The notes: a model not told the origin generated them from the letters alone. A stretch of DNA of 64,000 nucleotides from Herbaspirillum seropedicae (GCF_001040945.1 NZ_CP011930.1:3963021-4027020), one strand, 5' to 3'. Shown: positions 37,309 to 46,026, counted from the stretch's first letter. Made by a program: numbers and translations.

Positions 37309-37962
37309 TTATTTCACCGGCACTGTGACTGCGGGCTGAATCACCCGACGGGTCGTTCTATCACCTTCCCATGTTCCCAGTGGCAGCAGTCTGATTTCCG
37401 TGCGACCGGCGAATTGCGGATACTTCTTTCTGATGATGGCCAAGTCTCGATCCTGGCGATCCCGGATCTCAGGAGATGCGTCTGCTATTACTGGAAGGCC
37501 GAGCACGTTGTTGCCTTCGGCGAGGTTCAGGTGCAGATTGCCAATATATTGGACTTTGCCGGCCTCTACCTGAAACTCCAGGGGGACCATCTTCTCCGAT
37601 GGCGAAAGGGTATATCCAGCGCTGCGGACTAGACGCCATGATGAGATAGTATGCCTGCCAGCGGGTAATGAAATGGCGAGGACCTGACCATAGCTGTCCT
37701 TGAACTGGCTTCCCATACGAATCGTCACATGCTCAGCGAGCGCCTCCAGACGCCTGGCCGGGACAGGCGCACCGGGAATGTCTTCGTCCAGATAGAACAT
37801 GGCCTGAAAATTTCGGGATCCGATGCGATCAAAGGAAACCGAGGCAATGACGATGCCTTGATCCGGATTGTTATCCAACGAAAAATTGCGATCCACGTTC
37901 GATACGGCACAACCAGTCAGCAATATGGCAAGCAGACAAAGAACAGCACTTTTGTAAGACAT
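37309..37962 (-). CDS. Putative lipoprotein
   Basis: 217 residues with a lipoprotein signal peptide and lipobox (LCLLAILLTGC, Cys about residue 18). The mature part is beta-rich with ITIRMGSQFKDSYGQ-like strands and ISLPAGRHTISSWRL, a pattern seen in small envelope lipoproteins. Function unknown. GGGGGA is upstream of the ATG. Confidence 0.8.
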   Translation of the reverse strand: MSYKSAVLCLLAILLTGCAVSNVDRNFSLDNNPDQGIVIASVSFDRIGSRNFQAMFYLDEDIPGAPVPARRLEALAEHVTIRMGSQFKDSYGQVLAISLPAGRHTISSWRLVRSAGYTLSPSEKMVPLEFQVEAGKVQYIGNLHLNLAEGNNVLGLPVIADASPEIRDRQDRDLAIIRKKYPQFAGRTEIRLLPLGTWEGDRTTRRVIQPAVTVPVK

Positions 37963-38419
37963 CTTTATTATTTCCCCCGGGATTATTTTTAGAGAACTGT
38001 AGCAGAAAATTTATCTGAGGTGATTCAGTTGCAGATCTGCTTACAGACCTCGGCGGCCGAAGCAAACATCTGCATCCGGCAACGAAAATTCCGCTTCGCG
38101 ATTTTTACACGACCGATGCCCAATCAGAGCTTGCTAGGTGTCAAATTTCCCCATTGCGAAGCAAAAAAAGCTTATACATCTAATTTTATTGAATTCTGCC
38201 CGGGACTTATAATCAAGCGCTCGAGACAAAACGCCCGCAATCCGCGAGCGTTTTAATGTGCTGACAATGTCCGATTGCAGACTTCACCAAAGACGTTTCA
38301 ATTCCTGGCCTTATTCCATATTGTTAGTATGAGCCAAGATGTATAGGCCGCTTTCCTTAGCCCAATTGCAGGCTAATTTTTCTACTTCTGGGAATGTTAG
38401 GAAATAGGACAACATCTGA
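37963..38419. other. Intergenic region, 457 bp, holding repeat element copy B
   Basis: Between the divergent lipoprotein start and the Imm50-like stop. Contains copy B of the 210-bp element (38061-38277) and a half copy of the hairpin repeat (38266-38285). No gene seen. Confidence 0.65.
38061..38277. repeat. About 210-bp non-coding element, copy B
   Basis: Diverged copy of 29,207-29,423 in the same orientation, 8.85 kb away and outside the tRNA-bounded island. It keeps the AACGAAAATTCCGCTTCGC block, the inverted ATTGCGAAGC arm, the GGACTTATAATCAAGCGCT block, the AACGCCCGC hairpin with one mismatch (38228-38254) and the start of the GTCCG repeat. Confidence 0.75.
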
Positions 38420-38860
38420 CTACGGAGCCTCCGCGAGAGGAAGCATCTCTATCGCCTCCACCCAAATCGATTTACATTTAAATGTTCCCTCCATGCCCCA
38501 AGAGGACTCGATGCTTACACTCGCTACCCGCGTATTTCCCGACGCATCGACGGAGATCTCGAGTGACGAAATAACGTTCTGAACGCCGAAGTTTGAAATT
38601 GCGAGATCGTGAATTCCCAGAAAGACGAGATGCACAAGCATGTTCTTGTTCATACTCAAATGATACTGAGACGTTCCAATTCCAATCTGCTCATACCTTC
38701 GGACATGAATACTAAGGCGCATTGATGCCTTTTCTTCAGGGTCGAGGCCTGCTTCACGATCAAGAAGAACAGCGACCACTTCATCATCGTGAAATGACGG
38801 CCACTCACCAAGTTCAGACACTAACTTTTCTGAACCATCGATGAATTCCGTAATCTTCAT
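38420..38860 (-). CDS. Imm50-like immunity protein
   Basis: 146 residues with GEWPSFHDDEVVAVLLDRE near the N-terminus, the SFHD-type motif typical of the Imm50 immunity family, followed by beta strands (SIHVRRYEQIG, LVHLVFLGIHDLAISNFG). No toxin gene is adjacent, so it is an orphan. The hairpin repeat half-copy and element copy B lie after its stop, linking it to the island array. Confidence 0.7.
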   Translation of the reverse strand: MKITEFIDGSEKLVSELGEWPSFHDDEVVAVLLDREAGLDPEEKASMRLSIHVRRYEQIGIGTSQYHLSMNKNMLVHLVFLGIHDLAISNFGVQNVISSLEISVDASGNTRVASVSIESSWGMEGTFKCKSIWVEAIEMLPLAEAP

Positions 38861-39008
38861 GGGCGCACGCTAAATTATTGAACTGCTTCCGAGAGTTATT
38901 TCCGACCGCTTATTAGCCAACCTACAATCAACCCAAGCGGCAAATCAACGGTCAGCATCTTTTGCTTCGCAGTCACTCCCCGCCACCACCGCACTTGCTC
39001 CACGAGCT

Positions 39009-39581
39009 TTACCGCACGCCCACTCCATCCAGAAACAGATCAGTCAAATGCGCAATACGCGATTTCGTCGTACTGCCCTGTTCGATGCTGAGTGAAATCG
39101 CGGTCACCATGCAGACGAGGTCATCCACCGACACGTCCTTGCGAATGGCGCCCGCCTTCTGGGCGCGCAAGAGCAAGCGCCGGGCTTCCTCGCCGCTGGC
39201 GCGGCACCCCGGTGTGCCGCTCTTGAGCACCGTCCCCAAGGCCGCAGCCAGTCCGCGATAGTGACAGGCATGCGCCACCAGATCCTTGATGAAGGCGCGC
39301 ACGGAAGCATCAGGGTCGAGCTTGTCGTCGCGCCGCCGGCTGGCCTCGGTCAAGGCCATGAGGCGCTCGTCGTTGGTTGCGGCAAGCAATGCCTCCCTTG
39401 TCGGAAAGCGACGATACAGCGTGCCGATCCCCACTTTTGCGCGCTTGGCGATGTCGTCCAGAGAAGCGTCAGCCCCGCGTTCCAGGAACACCTCTTCGGC
39501 CGCAGCCAGGATGCGCTCGCGATTGCGGGCGGCATCGGCTCTCAGGGTCGGCTCTTCCGTCAGGGGCAGTTTGTTCGTCAT
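39009..39581 (-). CDS. TetR-family transcriptional repressor
   Basis: 190 residues with a typical TetR helix-turn-helix (RERILAAAEEVFLERG, SLDDIAKRAKVGIGTLYRRFPTREAL) and a variable ligand domain. ATG 39581 (MTNKLPLTEEP) is preferred; an upstream in-frame start would place the operator within the gene. Divergent from the SDR oxidoreductase gene (79 bp), with two palindromes in the shared region. Ligand unknown. Confidence 0.93.
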   Translation of the reverse strand: MTNKLPLTEEPTLRADAARNRERILAAAEEVFLERGADASLDDIAKRAKVGIGTLYRRFPTREALLAATNDERLMALTEASRRRDDKLDPDASVRAFIKDLVAHACHYRGLAAALGTVLKSGTPGCRASGEEARRLLLRAQKAGAIRKDVSVDDLVCMVTAISLSIEQGSTTKSRIAHLTDLFLDGVGVR

Positions 39582-39601
39582 ATTCAAAGATGCTTGCAAA
39601 A

Positions 39602-39644
39602 GTGGATGATATCTCCACATAATAAGTGGAGCAATTCTCCACTT
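39602..39644. promoter_or_regulatory. Tandem palindromes, probable TetR operator
   Basis: AAGTGGAG-CAATT-CTCCACTT (39624-39644) is a perfect 8-bp inverted repeat; GTGGA-N7-TCCAC (39602-39618) is a second, related one. Both lie between the divergent TetR and SDR genes. Confidence 0.82.
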
Positions 39645-39659
39645 TTAAAAGGAATGAAC

Positions 39660-40409
39660 ATGGCAAAGCGATTCGAAGACAAGGTGGTCGTGGTCACCGG
39701 TGGCAGCGAGGGAATCGGGCTGGCGACCGCCAAGCTATTTGCGGCCGAAGGCGCCCGGGTCTATGTGAGCGGGCGCAGGGCCGACAAGCTCGAGCAGGCG
39801 GTCCGGGAGATCGGCAATGGCGCCGTCGGCGTGCCAGGTGACGCGGCCAAGCTGGACGATCTGGATCGTCTTTATGCTCGCGTCCAGGCCGACCACGGAA
39901 GACTCGATGTGCTGTTCGCCAATGCCGGCACCGCCTCGACCGAAGCCAAGCCGTTGGGGATGATCGGAGAAGAAGACTTCGATGGGCTCTTCAACCTGAA
40001 TGTGCGCGGACTGTTGTTCAGCGTGCAGAAGGCGCTGCCTTTGATGTCGCAAGGGGGCGCAATCGTCCTCAACGGTTCCGTCGCCGGCGTCAAAGGATTT
40101 CCGGGCCAGTCGCTGTACAACGCCAGCAAGGCAGCGGTGCGCTCGTTCGCGCGCAGTTGGACGGCGGATCTCAAGGAGCGGGGAATCCGTGTGAACGTGG
40201 TGGCGCCCGGCGGAACCGAGACGCGCCTGATGCGCGATTACCTTGAGGCACGTCCCGGGATGGAAGACGTATTGAAGCAAGTTGTTCCCCTGGGGCGTCT
40301 AGGCGAGCCGGATGAGATCGGGCGCGCGGTGCTGTTCCTGGCGTCGGCCGAGAGCAGCTACATCGCGGGTGTCGAGTTGTTCGTGGATGGGGGCTCTGTC
40401 GCTGTCTAG
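39660..40409 (+). CDS. SDR-family oxidoreductase
   Basis: 249 residues, a classical short-chain dehydrogenase: cofactor motif TGGSEGIG (about 14-21), NAG (about 86-88), catalytic Ser in LNGSVAG and YNASK, and C-terminal GVELFVDGG. NADP use is suggested by the SGRRADK stretch after strand 2. Start ATG 39660 has AAAAGG seven bases upstream. Divergent from and probably repressed by the TetR regulator. Substrate unknown. Confidence 0.93.
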   Translation: MAKRFEDKVVVVTGGSEGIGLATAKLFAAEGARVYVSGRRADKLEQAVREIGNGAVGVPGDAAKLDDLDRLYARVQADHGRLDVLFANAGTASTEAKPLGMIGEEDFDGLFNLNVRGLLFSVQKALPLMSQGGAIVLNGSVAGVKGFPGQSLYNASKAAVRSFARSWTADLKERGIRVNVVAPGGTETRLMRDYLEARPGMEDVLKQVVPLGRLGEPDEIGRAVLFLASAESSYIAGVELFVDGGSVAV

Positions 40410-40500
40410 GGCAAGACAACCTAGTGCAAGTGTTCAGCGCTCTTGCGCGCTAATCGGTGAACCCGCCTTCAGTGATCGAAGGCGGTTTCCTCCCGCCAGC

Positions 40501-41067
40501 TCAACGGCGTGCAATCGATTTCCCAGTATTGAGGACCGCACCAGAAATGATGCCGAAGATCCGATCTGCCCGCGAGGCATGGGAAGGCTGCTCGCGCAGC
40601 CAGGCCAGCGCTGCGATGAGGTCGAACAGTTCTGCTCCGTCCAGGTCGGCGCGCGCCTTGCCATCGGCCTGCGCGCGAGACAGCAGCGCGGCGCCTGCGG
40701 CGCGCAAGCTGACGCATGAGGCGTGCAACGCGGACTCATGATCTTCGATGGCGCTCACCATGGGCGCAATCACGCCGCGATGCTCGTGCGTGAAGGCAAT
40801 GATTTCCTGCAACCACTCCATCAGCGCGGCAGCGGAATCGTCCGCGGCCTGCAGCTCATCGGCCCTCTCGGCCAAGGCCTCGAAGCTCGAGCGCAGCAGT
40901 GCCTCCAGCAGGGCTTCACGGGTCGGGAAATGGCGATACAGCGTGCCCAGGCCGACCTCGGCTCGGCGGGCGATATCCCGCAAGGAAGCATCGCTTCCCT
41001 GTTCCATGAAGACCGTCCTGGCAACATTCAACAGGTGGTCGTAGTTCTTTTTTGCATCTGCGCGCAT
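40501..41067 (-). CDS. TetR-family transcriptional repressor
   Basis: 188 residues: MRADAKKNYDHLLNVARTVF, helix-turn-helix SLRDIARRAEVGLGTLYRHFPTREALLEAL and a regulatory domain. Its frame stays open upstream, but AAGGAG precedes ATG 41067 and TetR homology begins there. Divergent from the medium-chain oxidoreductase gene, with a long palindrome between. Ligand unknown. Confidence 0.93.
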   Translation of the reverse strand: MRADAKKNYDHLLNVARTVFMEQGSDASLRDIARRAEVGLGTLYRHFPTREALLEALLRSSFEALAERADELQAADDSAAALMEWLQEIIAFTHEHRGVIAPMVSAIEDHESALHASCVSLRAAGAALLSRAQADGKARADLDGAELFDLIAALAWLREQPSHASRADRIFGIISGAVLNTGKSIARR

Positions 41068-41083
41068 AGGGCTCCTTGACAAA

Positions 41084-41119
41084 CGGAACACAGCTCCGTA
41101 TATTCGGAGCACTGTTCCG
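41084..41119. promoter_or_regulatory. Long palindrome, probable TetR operator
   Basis: CGGAACACAGCTCCG and CGGAGCACTGTTCCG match as inverted repeats at 13 of 15 positions around TATATT, in the 87-bp gap between the divergent TetR and oxidoreductase genes. Confidence 0.85.
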
Positions 41120-41154
41120 ATCACGATACCCCATTTTGTCAAAAGGAGAAAGCC

Positions 41155-42183
41155 ATGACGCCAGCAACCATGAAGGCCATCCAACAGCATGCGTTCGGCG
41201 GACCCGAGGTCCTGCGCTATGAAGACGCCCCCGTTCCCGAACTGCAACCTGGGGAGGTGCTGGTGCGCGTGCACGCGGTTGGCCTCAATCCGCCTGACTG
41301 GTATTTGCGCGAAGGCTACAAGATGTTGCCGCCAGAATGGCAGCCGACGGTCGCCTTCCCCTTGATCCTTGGCACCGATATTTCCGGGGTAGTCGAGGCT
41401 GTGGCCGATGACGTCAAGGACTTTGCTGTCGGCGACGAGGTGTATTCGATGGTGCGCTTCCCCAGCGGCCTGGCTGGTGGCAGCCGGGCGTATGCGCAAT
41501 ACGTCAGCGTTGCGGCAAGCGAGATCGCGCTCAAGCCCCAGCGCATCAGCCACGCGCAGGCTGCTGCGGCGCCGATGTCCTTGCTGACCGCATGGCAGTT
41601 CATGATCGAGCTGGGGCACGATATACAGAATCCGCTCCAGCCACACCGGCATGAACCCGTGCCGCTGAAGGACAAGACCGTCGTCGTCAACGGTGCGGCG
41701 GGTGGCGTGGGCCATTTCGCGCTGCAATTGGCGAAATGGAAAGGGGCGCGCGTCATCGCCATCGGTTCGGGCGGGCATGAGGCGTTCCTGCGCGACCTGG
41801 GTGCTGATGAGTTCATCGATTACACCAGAAGTGCCGCTGAAGACGTGCTCAGTGATGTCGACCTTGTCATCGACGCAGTCGGCGGACCGGCCTCGGGGCG
41901 CTTCTTGCGCACGCTCAAACGAGGTGGTGCGCTGTTTCCGATATTCCCGCTGGGCTTCTCCGGCGCAGAAGAAGCGGCCAGACTGGGGGTCAATGTCTCG
42001 ACGACACAGGTCCGTTCAAGCGGCGCGCAACTTCAGCAGCTTGCCGGCCTGCTCGACAGCGGGGTAGTCCGCGTCGCCATCGACAGTACGTTTGCCCTGC
42101 AGGATGCTGGCAAGGCGCATGAGCGCGCGGCACAAGGGCATATCCGTGGAAAGATCGTCCTGTCCGTCATCGATCAAGGGTGA
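41155..42183 (+). CDS. Zinc-independent MDR / NADPH:quinone oxidoreductase-like protein
   Basis: 342 residues: N-terminal GroES-like domain (AFGGPEVLRYEDAPVPE, VGLNPPDWYLREGY) and Rossmann domain with NGAAGGVGHFALQLAK. The zinc-binding Cys of true alcohol dehydrogenases are absent, which points to the quinone oxidoreductase group. AAAGGAG precedes the ATG. Followed with a small overlap by an NTF2-like gene; divergent TetR gene probably represses both. Confidence 0.92.
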   Translation: MTPATMKAIQQHAFGGPEVLRYEDAPVPELQPGEVLVRVHAVGLNPPDWYLREGYKMLPPEWQPTVAFPLILGTDISGVVEAVADDVKDFAVGDEVYSMVRFPSGLAGGSRAYAQYVSVAASEIALKPQRISHAQAAAAPMSLLTAWQFMIELGHDIQNPLQPHRHEPVPLKDKTVVVNGAAGGVGHFALQLAKWKGARVIAIGSGGHEAFLRDLGADEFIDYTRSAAEDVLSDVDLVIDAVGGPASGRFLRTLKRGGALFPIFPLGFSGAEEAARLGVNVSTTQVRSSGAQLQQLAGLLDSGVVRVAIDSTFALQDAGKAHERAAQGHIRGKIVLSVIDQG

Positions 42184-42188
42184 GCTCC

Positions 42189-42542
42189 ATGGCGTCGCTC
42201 AAGGAAGCCATCGAGGATCTCTTCAACAACCGGCTGCTCACTGCCGAGGAGGCCGTGGATCGGCACTTCGCGCCGACGTTTCGTCAACGCGTGAATGGAA
42301 GCTGGATCGACCGCGCCAGCTTTCTGGCTGCCATCGTTTCACTGCGGGCATCGGTGGATCGCGTCGAGGTCACGGTGCTCGATGAATTGTCGGAGGGCAG
42401 CCGTTATGCCGAGCGCCATCTGATCGATCTGTCAAAGCGCGACGGCAAACAGTTACGCCAAGAGGTGTATGTGTTTGCGCAGCGCGCTGACGATGGCCGC
42501 TTCGGCCAGATCGAGGAGACTACGCTAGCGCTCGGCGCTTGA
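42189..42542 (+). CDS. NTF2-like / SnoaL-like small protein
   Basis: 117 residues with the cone-shaped NTF2 pattern: MASLKEAIEDLFNNRLLTAEEAVDRHF, then FLAAIVSLRASVDRVEVTVLDEL and C-terminal strands. A GTG at 42180 overlaps the stop of the previous gene; ATG 42189 is preferred. In operon with the oxidoreductase; role unknown. Confidence 0.75.
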   Translation: MASLKEAIEDLFNNRLLTAEEAVDRHFAPTFRQRVNGSWIDRASFLAAIVSLRASVDRVEVTVLDELSEGSRYAERHLIDLSKRDGKQLRQEVYVFAQRADDGRFGQIEETTLALGA

Positions 42543-42618
42543 TGCAGTCTCAGTGCGCCCCTCCCCTAGATCGACCGCACTCTTCCACACCCCGTCTGCG
42601 CGTGGCCAATCATCTTGG

Positions 42619-43695
42619 TCAAGCCAACGCCGCCTGGGTCTCTGCAACCAGCACCCGCACCAGTTCAGCCGCAGGAATGGCTTCGGCACGTCGGCGGCTC
42701 ATCCCTGCGGCCTGCCCGGCCCAGAGCGACATGAACTCGGGGCGGTTGGCCTGGCCAGCGGCTTTGCGGATTTCGGTAGTCAGTGCATGCTGGACCGGAT
42801 AGGCGGGCAGCTCCTGCTCGTATCGCCCCATGCGCAGCATGAAGTCGTTGAGGATGCCGCGCGCCGGGCGGCCGGTAAATGTCCGGGTGGTGCGCGTGGA
42901 GGTGTCGGTGGAGAGGCGGATCTTTTCCTGCCATGCCGCGTGGATGGGGGACTCCGCCGTCATCAGGAAAGCCGTTCCGAGCTGCGCGGCCTGCGCGCCC
43001 AATGTCAATGCGGCTGCGATGCCGCGGCCATCCATGATGCCGCCTGCAGCGATGACAGGAAGCGCGACTGCATCGACGATCTGCGGCACGAGCGCCAGGG
43101 TGCCGATCATGCTGGCGTCGGGATGACCGATGAAGGTCCCGCGGTGGCCGCCAGCCTCGGCCCCCTGTGCGCAAATGGCATCGGCGCCATTGGCTTGCCA
43201 GGCAAGCGCCTCGGCCACGTTGGTGGCGGTTCCGATGACCAGGCTGCCGGCAGCGTGCAGGCGCTCGATGGACGCTGCGTCGAGCAGGCCGAAGGTAAAA
43301 CTCGCCACCGGCGCCTTCAGCGCGATGAGCGCATCAAGCTGCTCACGAAATTCTTCGCAGTATCGCTCGGGCGCGGCTGCCGGCGGCAGGCCCAGCTCGG
43401 CCCGTATAGGCTGCAGCCGGTCCAGCGCGTCACGGATCTCGCCGGGCGTCGGCGCGGGTGTTTCCAGGACAAAAAGATTGACGCAGAAAGGTTTGGTGGT
43501 CAGGGAACGAATGGCGTTGACCTTCGTGCGCATCGTCTGGACATCGAAATTGGCCGCCGCCAGCGCACCGATGCCGCCGGCATTGGAAACCGCCGCGACC
43601 ATCTCCGGCGTGGAACCGCCATTCATGGGGCCCTGGACGATGGGAAAATCGATGCCGAACTTGCGGGTCAGCGGGGTGGACAGTGAACGTGGCAT
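42619..43695 (-). CDS. Nitronate monooxygenase (2-nitropropane dioxygenase family)
   Basis: 358 residues of an FMN-dependent TIM-barrel enzyme that oxidises alkyl nitronates. Typical blocks: FGIDFPIVQGPMNGGSTPEM, SNAGGIGALAAAN, GADAICAQGAEAGGHRGTF (with the phosphate-binding and catalytic His region) and IAAGGIMDGRGIAAALTLGAQAAQLGTAF-like FMN site near the end. Start ATG 43695; convergent with the NTF2-like gene. No regulator is adjacent. Confidence 0.93.
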   Translation of the reverse strand: MPRSLSTPLTRKFGIDFPIVQGPMNGGSTPEMVAAVSNAGGIGALAAANFDVQTMRTKVNAIRSLTTKPFCVNLFVLETPAPTPGEIRDALDRLQPIRAELGLPPAAAPERYCEEFREQLDALIALKAPVASFTFGLLDAASIERLHAAGSLVIGTATNVAEALAWQANGADAICAQGAEAGGHRGTFIGHPDASMIGTLALVPQIVDAVALPVIAAGGIMDGRGIAAALTLGAQAAQLGTAFLMTAESPIHAAWQEKIRLSTDTSTRTTRTFTGRPARGILNDFMLRMGRYEQELPAYPVQHALTTEIRKAAGQANRPEFMSLWAGQAAGMSRRRAEAIPAAELVRVLVAETQAALA

Positions 43696-43826
43696 CAGCG
43701 GTATCTCTCGATAGGGAAGAAAAACGGATGACTTGATTCTTCAAGTAATCGGGGCATTCGGCCAATGCCATTTTTCTTCTTGCAGTGTGGAGGTGGATGG
43801 CCTATGCCGGCCTGCGGCCTCAGCCA

Positions 43827-44957
43827 TTATCCGCTTATACCCTGAAGATCCCTCCAGGCATATTCCAGTTGCAGGGCGACCAGGTCCGCAGTACTGCGTC
43901 CATACCGCTGGGAGATCGCCCCGAGCGACCGCTCCAGGTGCGCCGCAGGAGGGATATCTCCCGCCAGCGTAAGCGTCAGGCCGCTGGCCTTGCTGTTCTT
44001 GTCCGCGTCTGCCTGCACCGGCTGGGCATGCAACAGCAGGCCATCTTGGCTCATCACTTCGGATTGTTGTGCGATGAGCACAGCCTGGGAACGATAGGTC
44101 CGCGACCAGGGATCGGCAGTCAAGGCCAAGGCGATCCCATCGACACCTGGCTCGACCAAGATCCGGACCTCTTCATGCAGATAGAAGGCGGCGCGATTGG
44201 CGATCACGCGCCAGAGGTGGCGTGCCTCCAGTTGAAAACCTGCGCTCTCATGCTGGGCGCTGTAACCGGCTAGCCCCAGCTGCGCGGCCAAGCGCCGTGC
44301 GGCCGCCGCTCCGGCAATGGCTTCGACGATGGCCAGCGAGGCCGGGATCGAGGCGGTTACGCCAGTGGTGGTCATGACGCTGCGGTCTACCACGTATCGG
44401 CGATCGCGTATCCAGCGCAGGGTCGGATGGGCGCTGCGCAGGTCGTCGATGGCATACCAGTGGGTGGTGGCGTCGCGTCCGTCCAGAAGCCCGGCCTTTC
44501 CGAGGACCTTGGCTCCTTCGCAGATACCCGCAATGAAGGCATCGCCGGCGAACTGCTTCTTGATCCATGCAATGATCCGCGCATCCCCCTCGCCATGGAA
44601 GGCCGGGACGATCACGTAGTCGGCCCCCTCCGGGTGCATCGCATCGAAGGCATCGAGCGTCTGTTGCGACGTCATCGACAGTGCGGGCATGAGCGTAATG
44701 CTACCCGCCAGCGGGGAGACGACGACGACGTCAGCCGCGCCCGAGCGCGTCAGGATCGCATGGGGAATCATCAGGTCGGTGGTCTCGGTACCGATATTGT
44801 CGGCCACGATGGCGACCAGCGGGCGCTTGCGTTTGGCCGGACGTGGTGGCGCTACGTCCGCGTTTGCGCTCACTGCATGGCTACCAGCAGAGACCACTAC
44901 AATGGCAGCCGTTGCCAATTTCGCCGTCATCCTGGCCAGGAATTCTCGTCTGTGCAT
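43827..44957 (-). CDS. DJ-1/PfpI-domain protein with Tat-like signal
   Basis: 376 residues. The N-terminus MHRREFLARM followed by a hydrophobic stretch and AVSANA looks like a twin-arginine signal peptide. Two DJ-1/PfpI-like parts follow: ADVVVVSPLAGSI and the nucleophile elbow FIAGICEGAKVLGKAGLLDG (Cys about residue 144). The GlxA-like HTH is missing. It is divergent from a GlxA-type AraC regulator with a 61-bp gap. Likely periplasmic; activity unknown. Confidence 0.8.
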   Translation of the reverse strand: MHRREFLARMTAKLATAAIVVVSAGSHAVSANADVAPPRPAKRKRPLVAIVADNIGTETTDLMIPHAILTRSGAADVVVVSPLAGSITLMPALSMTSQQTLDAFDAMHPEGADYVIVPAFHGEGDARIIAWIKKQFAGDAFIAGICEGAKVLGKAGLLDGRDATTHWYAIDDLRSAHPTLRWIRDRRYVVDRSVMTTTGVTASIPASLAIVEAIAGAAAARRLAAQLGLAGYSAQHESAGFQLEARHLWRVIANRAAFYLHEEVRILVEPGVDGIALALTADPWSRTYRSQAVLIAQQSEVMSQDGLLLHAQPVQADADKNSKASGLTLTLAGDIPPAAHLERSLGAISQRYGRSTADLVALQLEYAWRDLQGISG

Positions 44958-45018
44958 CGTACCGTTCCGGTAAGACTGTAAGGGATGAGGATCTTAGGAC
45001 GGTTACGGATACATCGCC

Positions 45019-46026
45019 ATGACAGAGATATCGGATTTCCTGCCACATCGTCCCAGCCATCTGGCGGCCCGTACGGTTGTTTTCATCGCCTTCGACGGCG
45101 CCGAGCCGCTGGACCTGATGGGGCCGATCGGTGTGTTCTCGCGCGCAGAAGAACTCGCGCCGGGCAGCTACGCGCTGCGCGTGGCCTCGGTCGACGGCGC
45201 CCTGCTCAGGACGCGGTCGCCGCTGAGCCTGGCCGGCATCGTTCCCTTGTCGTCCATCGAGGGGCGACTGGACACGGTCCTGGTGGCCGGTGGCCATGAG
45301 CAAGCCATCCACCAGGCCGCCACAGAAGTCGCCCTAGTGGAGTGGCTGAACCGCCGCGGCCGGCAGGCGCGGCGCATCGGCAGCATCTGTACCGGCGCCT
45401 TCGTCCTGGGTGCGGCGGGCTTGCTGGATGGACGGTATGTCACCACGCACTGGGCCGCCGTGGATCTGTTGCAGCAATACTTCCCCAAGGCCAAGGTCGA
45501 TCCCGACGCGATCTACCGGATCGATGGCCCGATCTGCACCTCGGCCGGCGTCACCACCGGCATCGACCTGGCGCTGGCCCTGGTGCGGGATGACCTGGGC
45601 CAGGAAATCGCCAGCGCCATCGCGCGCGACCTTGTGCTGTTCCTGCATCGCCCGGGGCGGCAGCAACAGATCAGCGCCACGCTGGTGGCGCAGCAATCGG
45701 CGGGCGACCTGTTTTCGGCGCTGCTGGTCTGGATGCTCGATCATCCGCAGGAGGACATGAGCGTGAATGCACTCGCCGAACGTGCAGCGATGAGCCCCCG
45801 CAATTTCGCCCGCCGATTCCTGCGCGAAGTCGGCAAGCCGCCGGGACAATATGTCCTTGAACTGCGCATCGACCATGCCTGCCGCCATCTTGAAAAAACC
45901 GGCTGGAGCATTGAGCGTATCGCCGAGCGCAGCGGCTTGAAGAATGCCGACACCCTGCATCGGGTCTTTCGCCAGCATCTGGGCATGACGCCGGCGCAAT
46001 ACAGGGCGCGTCTGGCCGAAGAATAA
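45019..46026 (+). CDS. GlxA-family AraC-type transcriptional regulator
   Basis: 335 residues: N-terminal DJ-1/PfpI-like domain (VVFIAFDGAEPLDLMGPIGVF, ICTGAFVLGAAGLLDGRYVTTHW) and C-terminal AraC helix-turn-helix (NALAERAAMSPRNFARRFL, IERIAERSGLKNADTLHRVF). The N-terminal domain resembles the product of the divergent DJ-1/PfpI gene, suggesting duplication. It probably regulates that gene. Confidence 0.93.
   Translation: MTEISDFLPHRPSHLAARTVVFIAFDGAEPLDLMGPIGVFSRAEELAPGSYALRVASVDGALLRTRSPLSLAGIVPLSSIEGRLDTVLVAGGHEQAIHQAATEVALVEWLNRRGRQARRIGSICTGAFVLGAAGLLDGRYVTTHWAAVDLLQQYFPKAKVDPDAIYRIDGPICTSAGVTTGIDLALALVRDDLGQEIASAIARDLVLFLHRPGRQQQISATLVAQQSAGDLFSALLVWMLDHPQEDMSVNALAERAAMSPRNFARRFLREVGKPPGQYVLELRIDHACRHLEKTGWSIERIAERSGLKNADTLHRVFRQHLGMTPAQYRARLAEE

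Noticed and set aside
40501..41778. 425-residue reading of the second TetR gene
   Set aside because: The extra N-terminal part is antisense to the oxidoreductase gene; TetR homology and AAGGAG fix the start at 41067.
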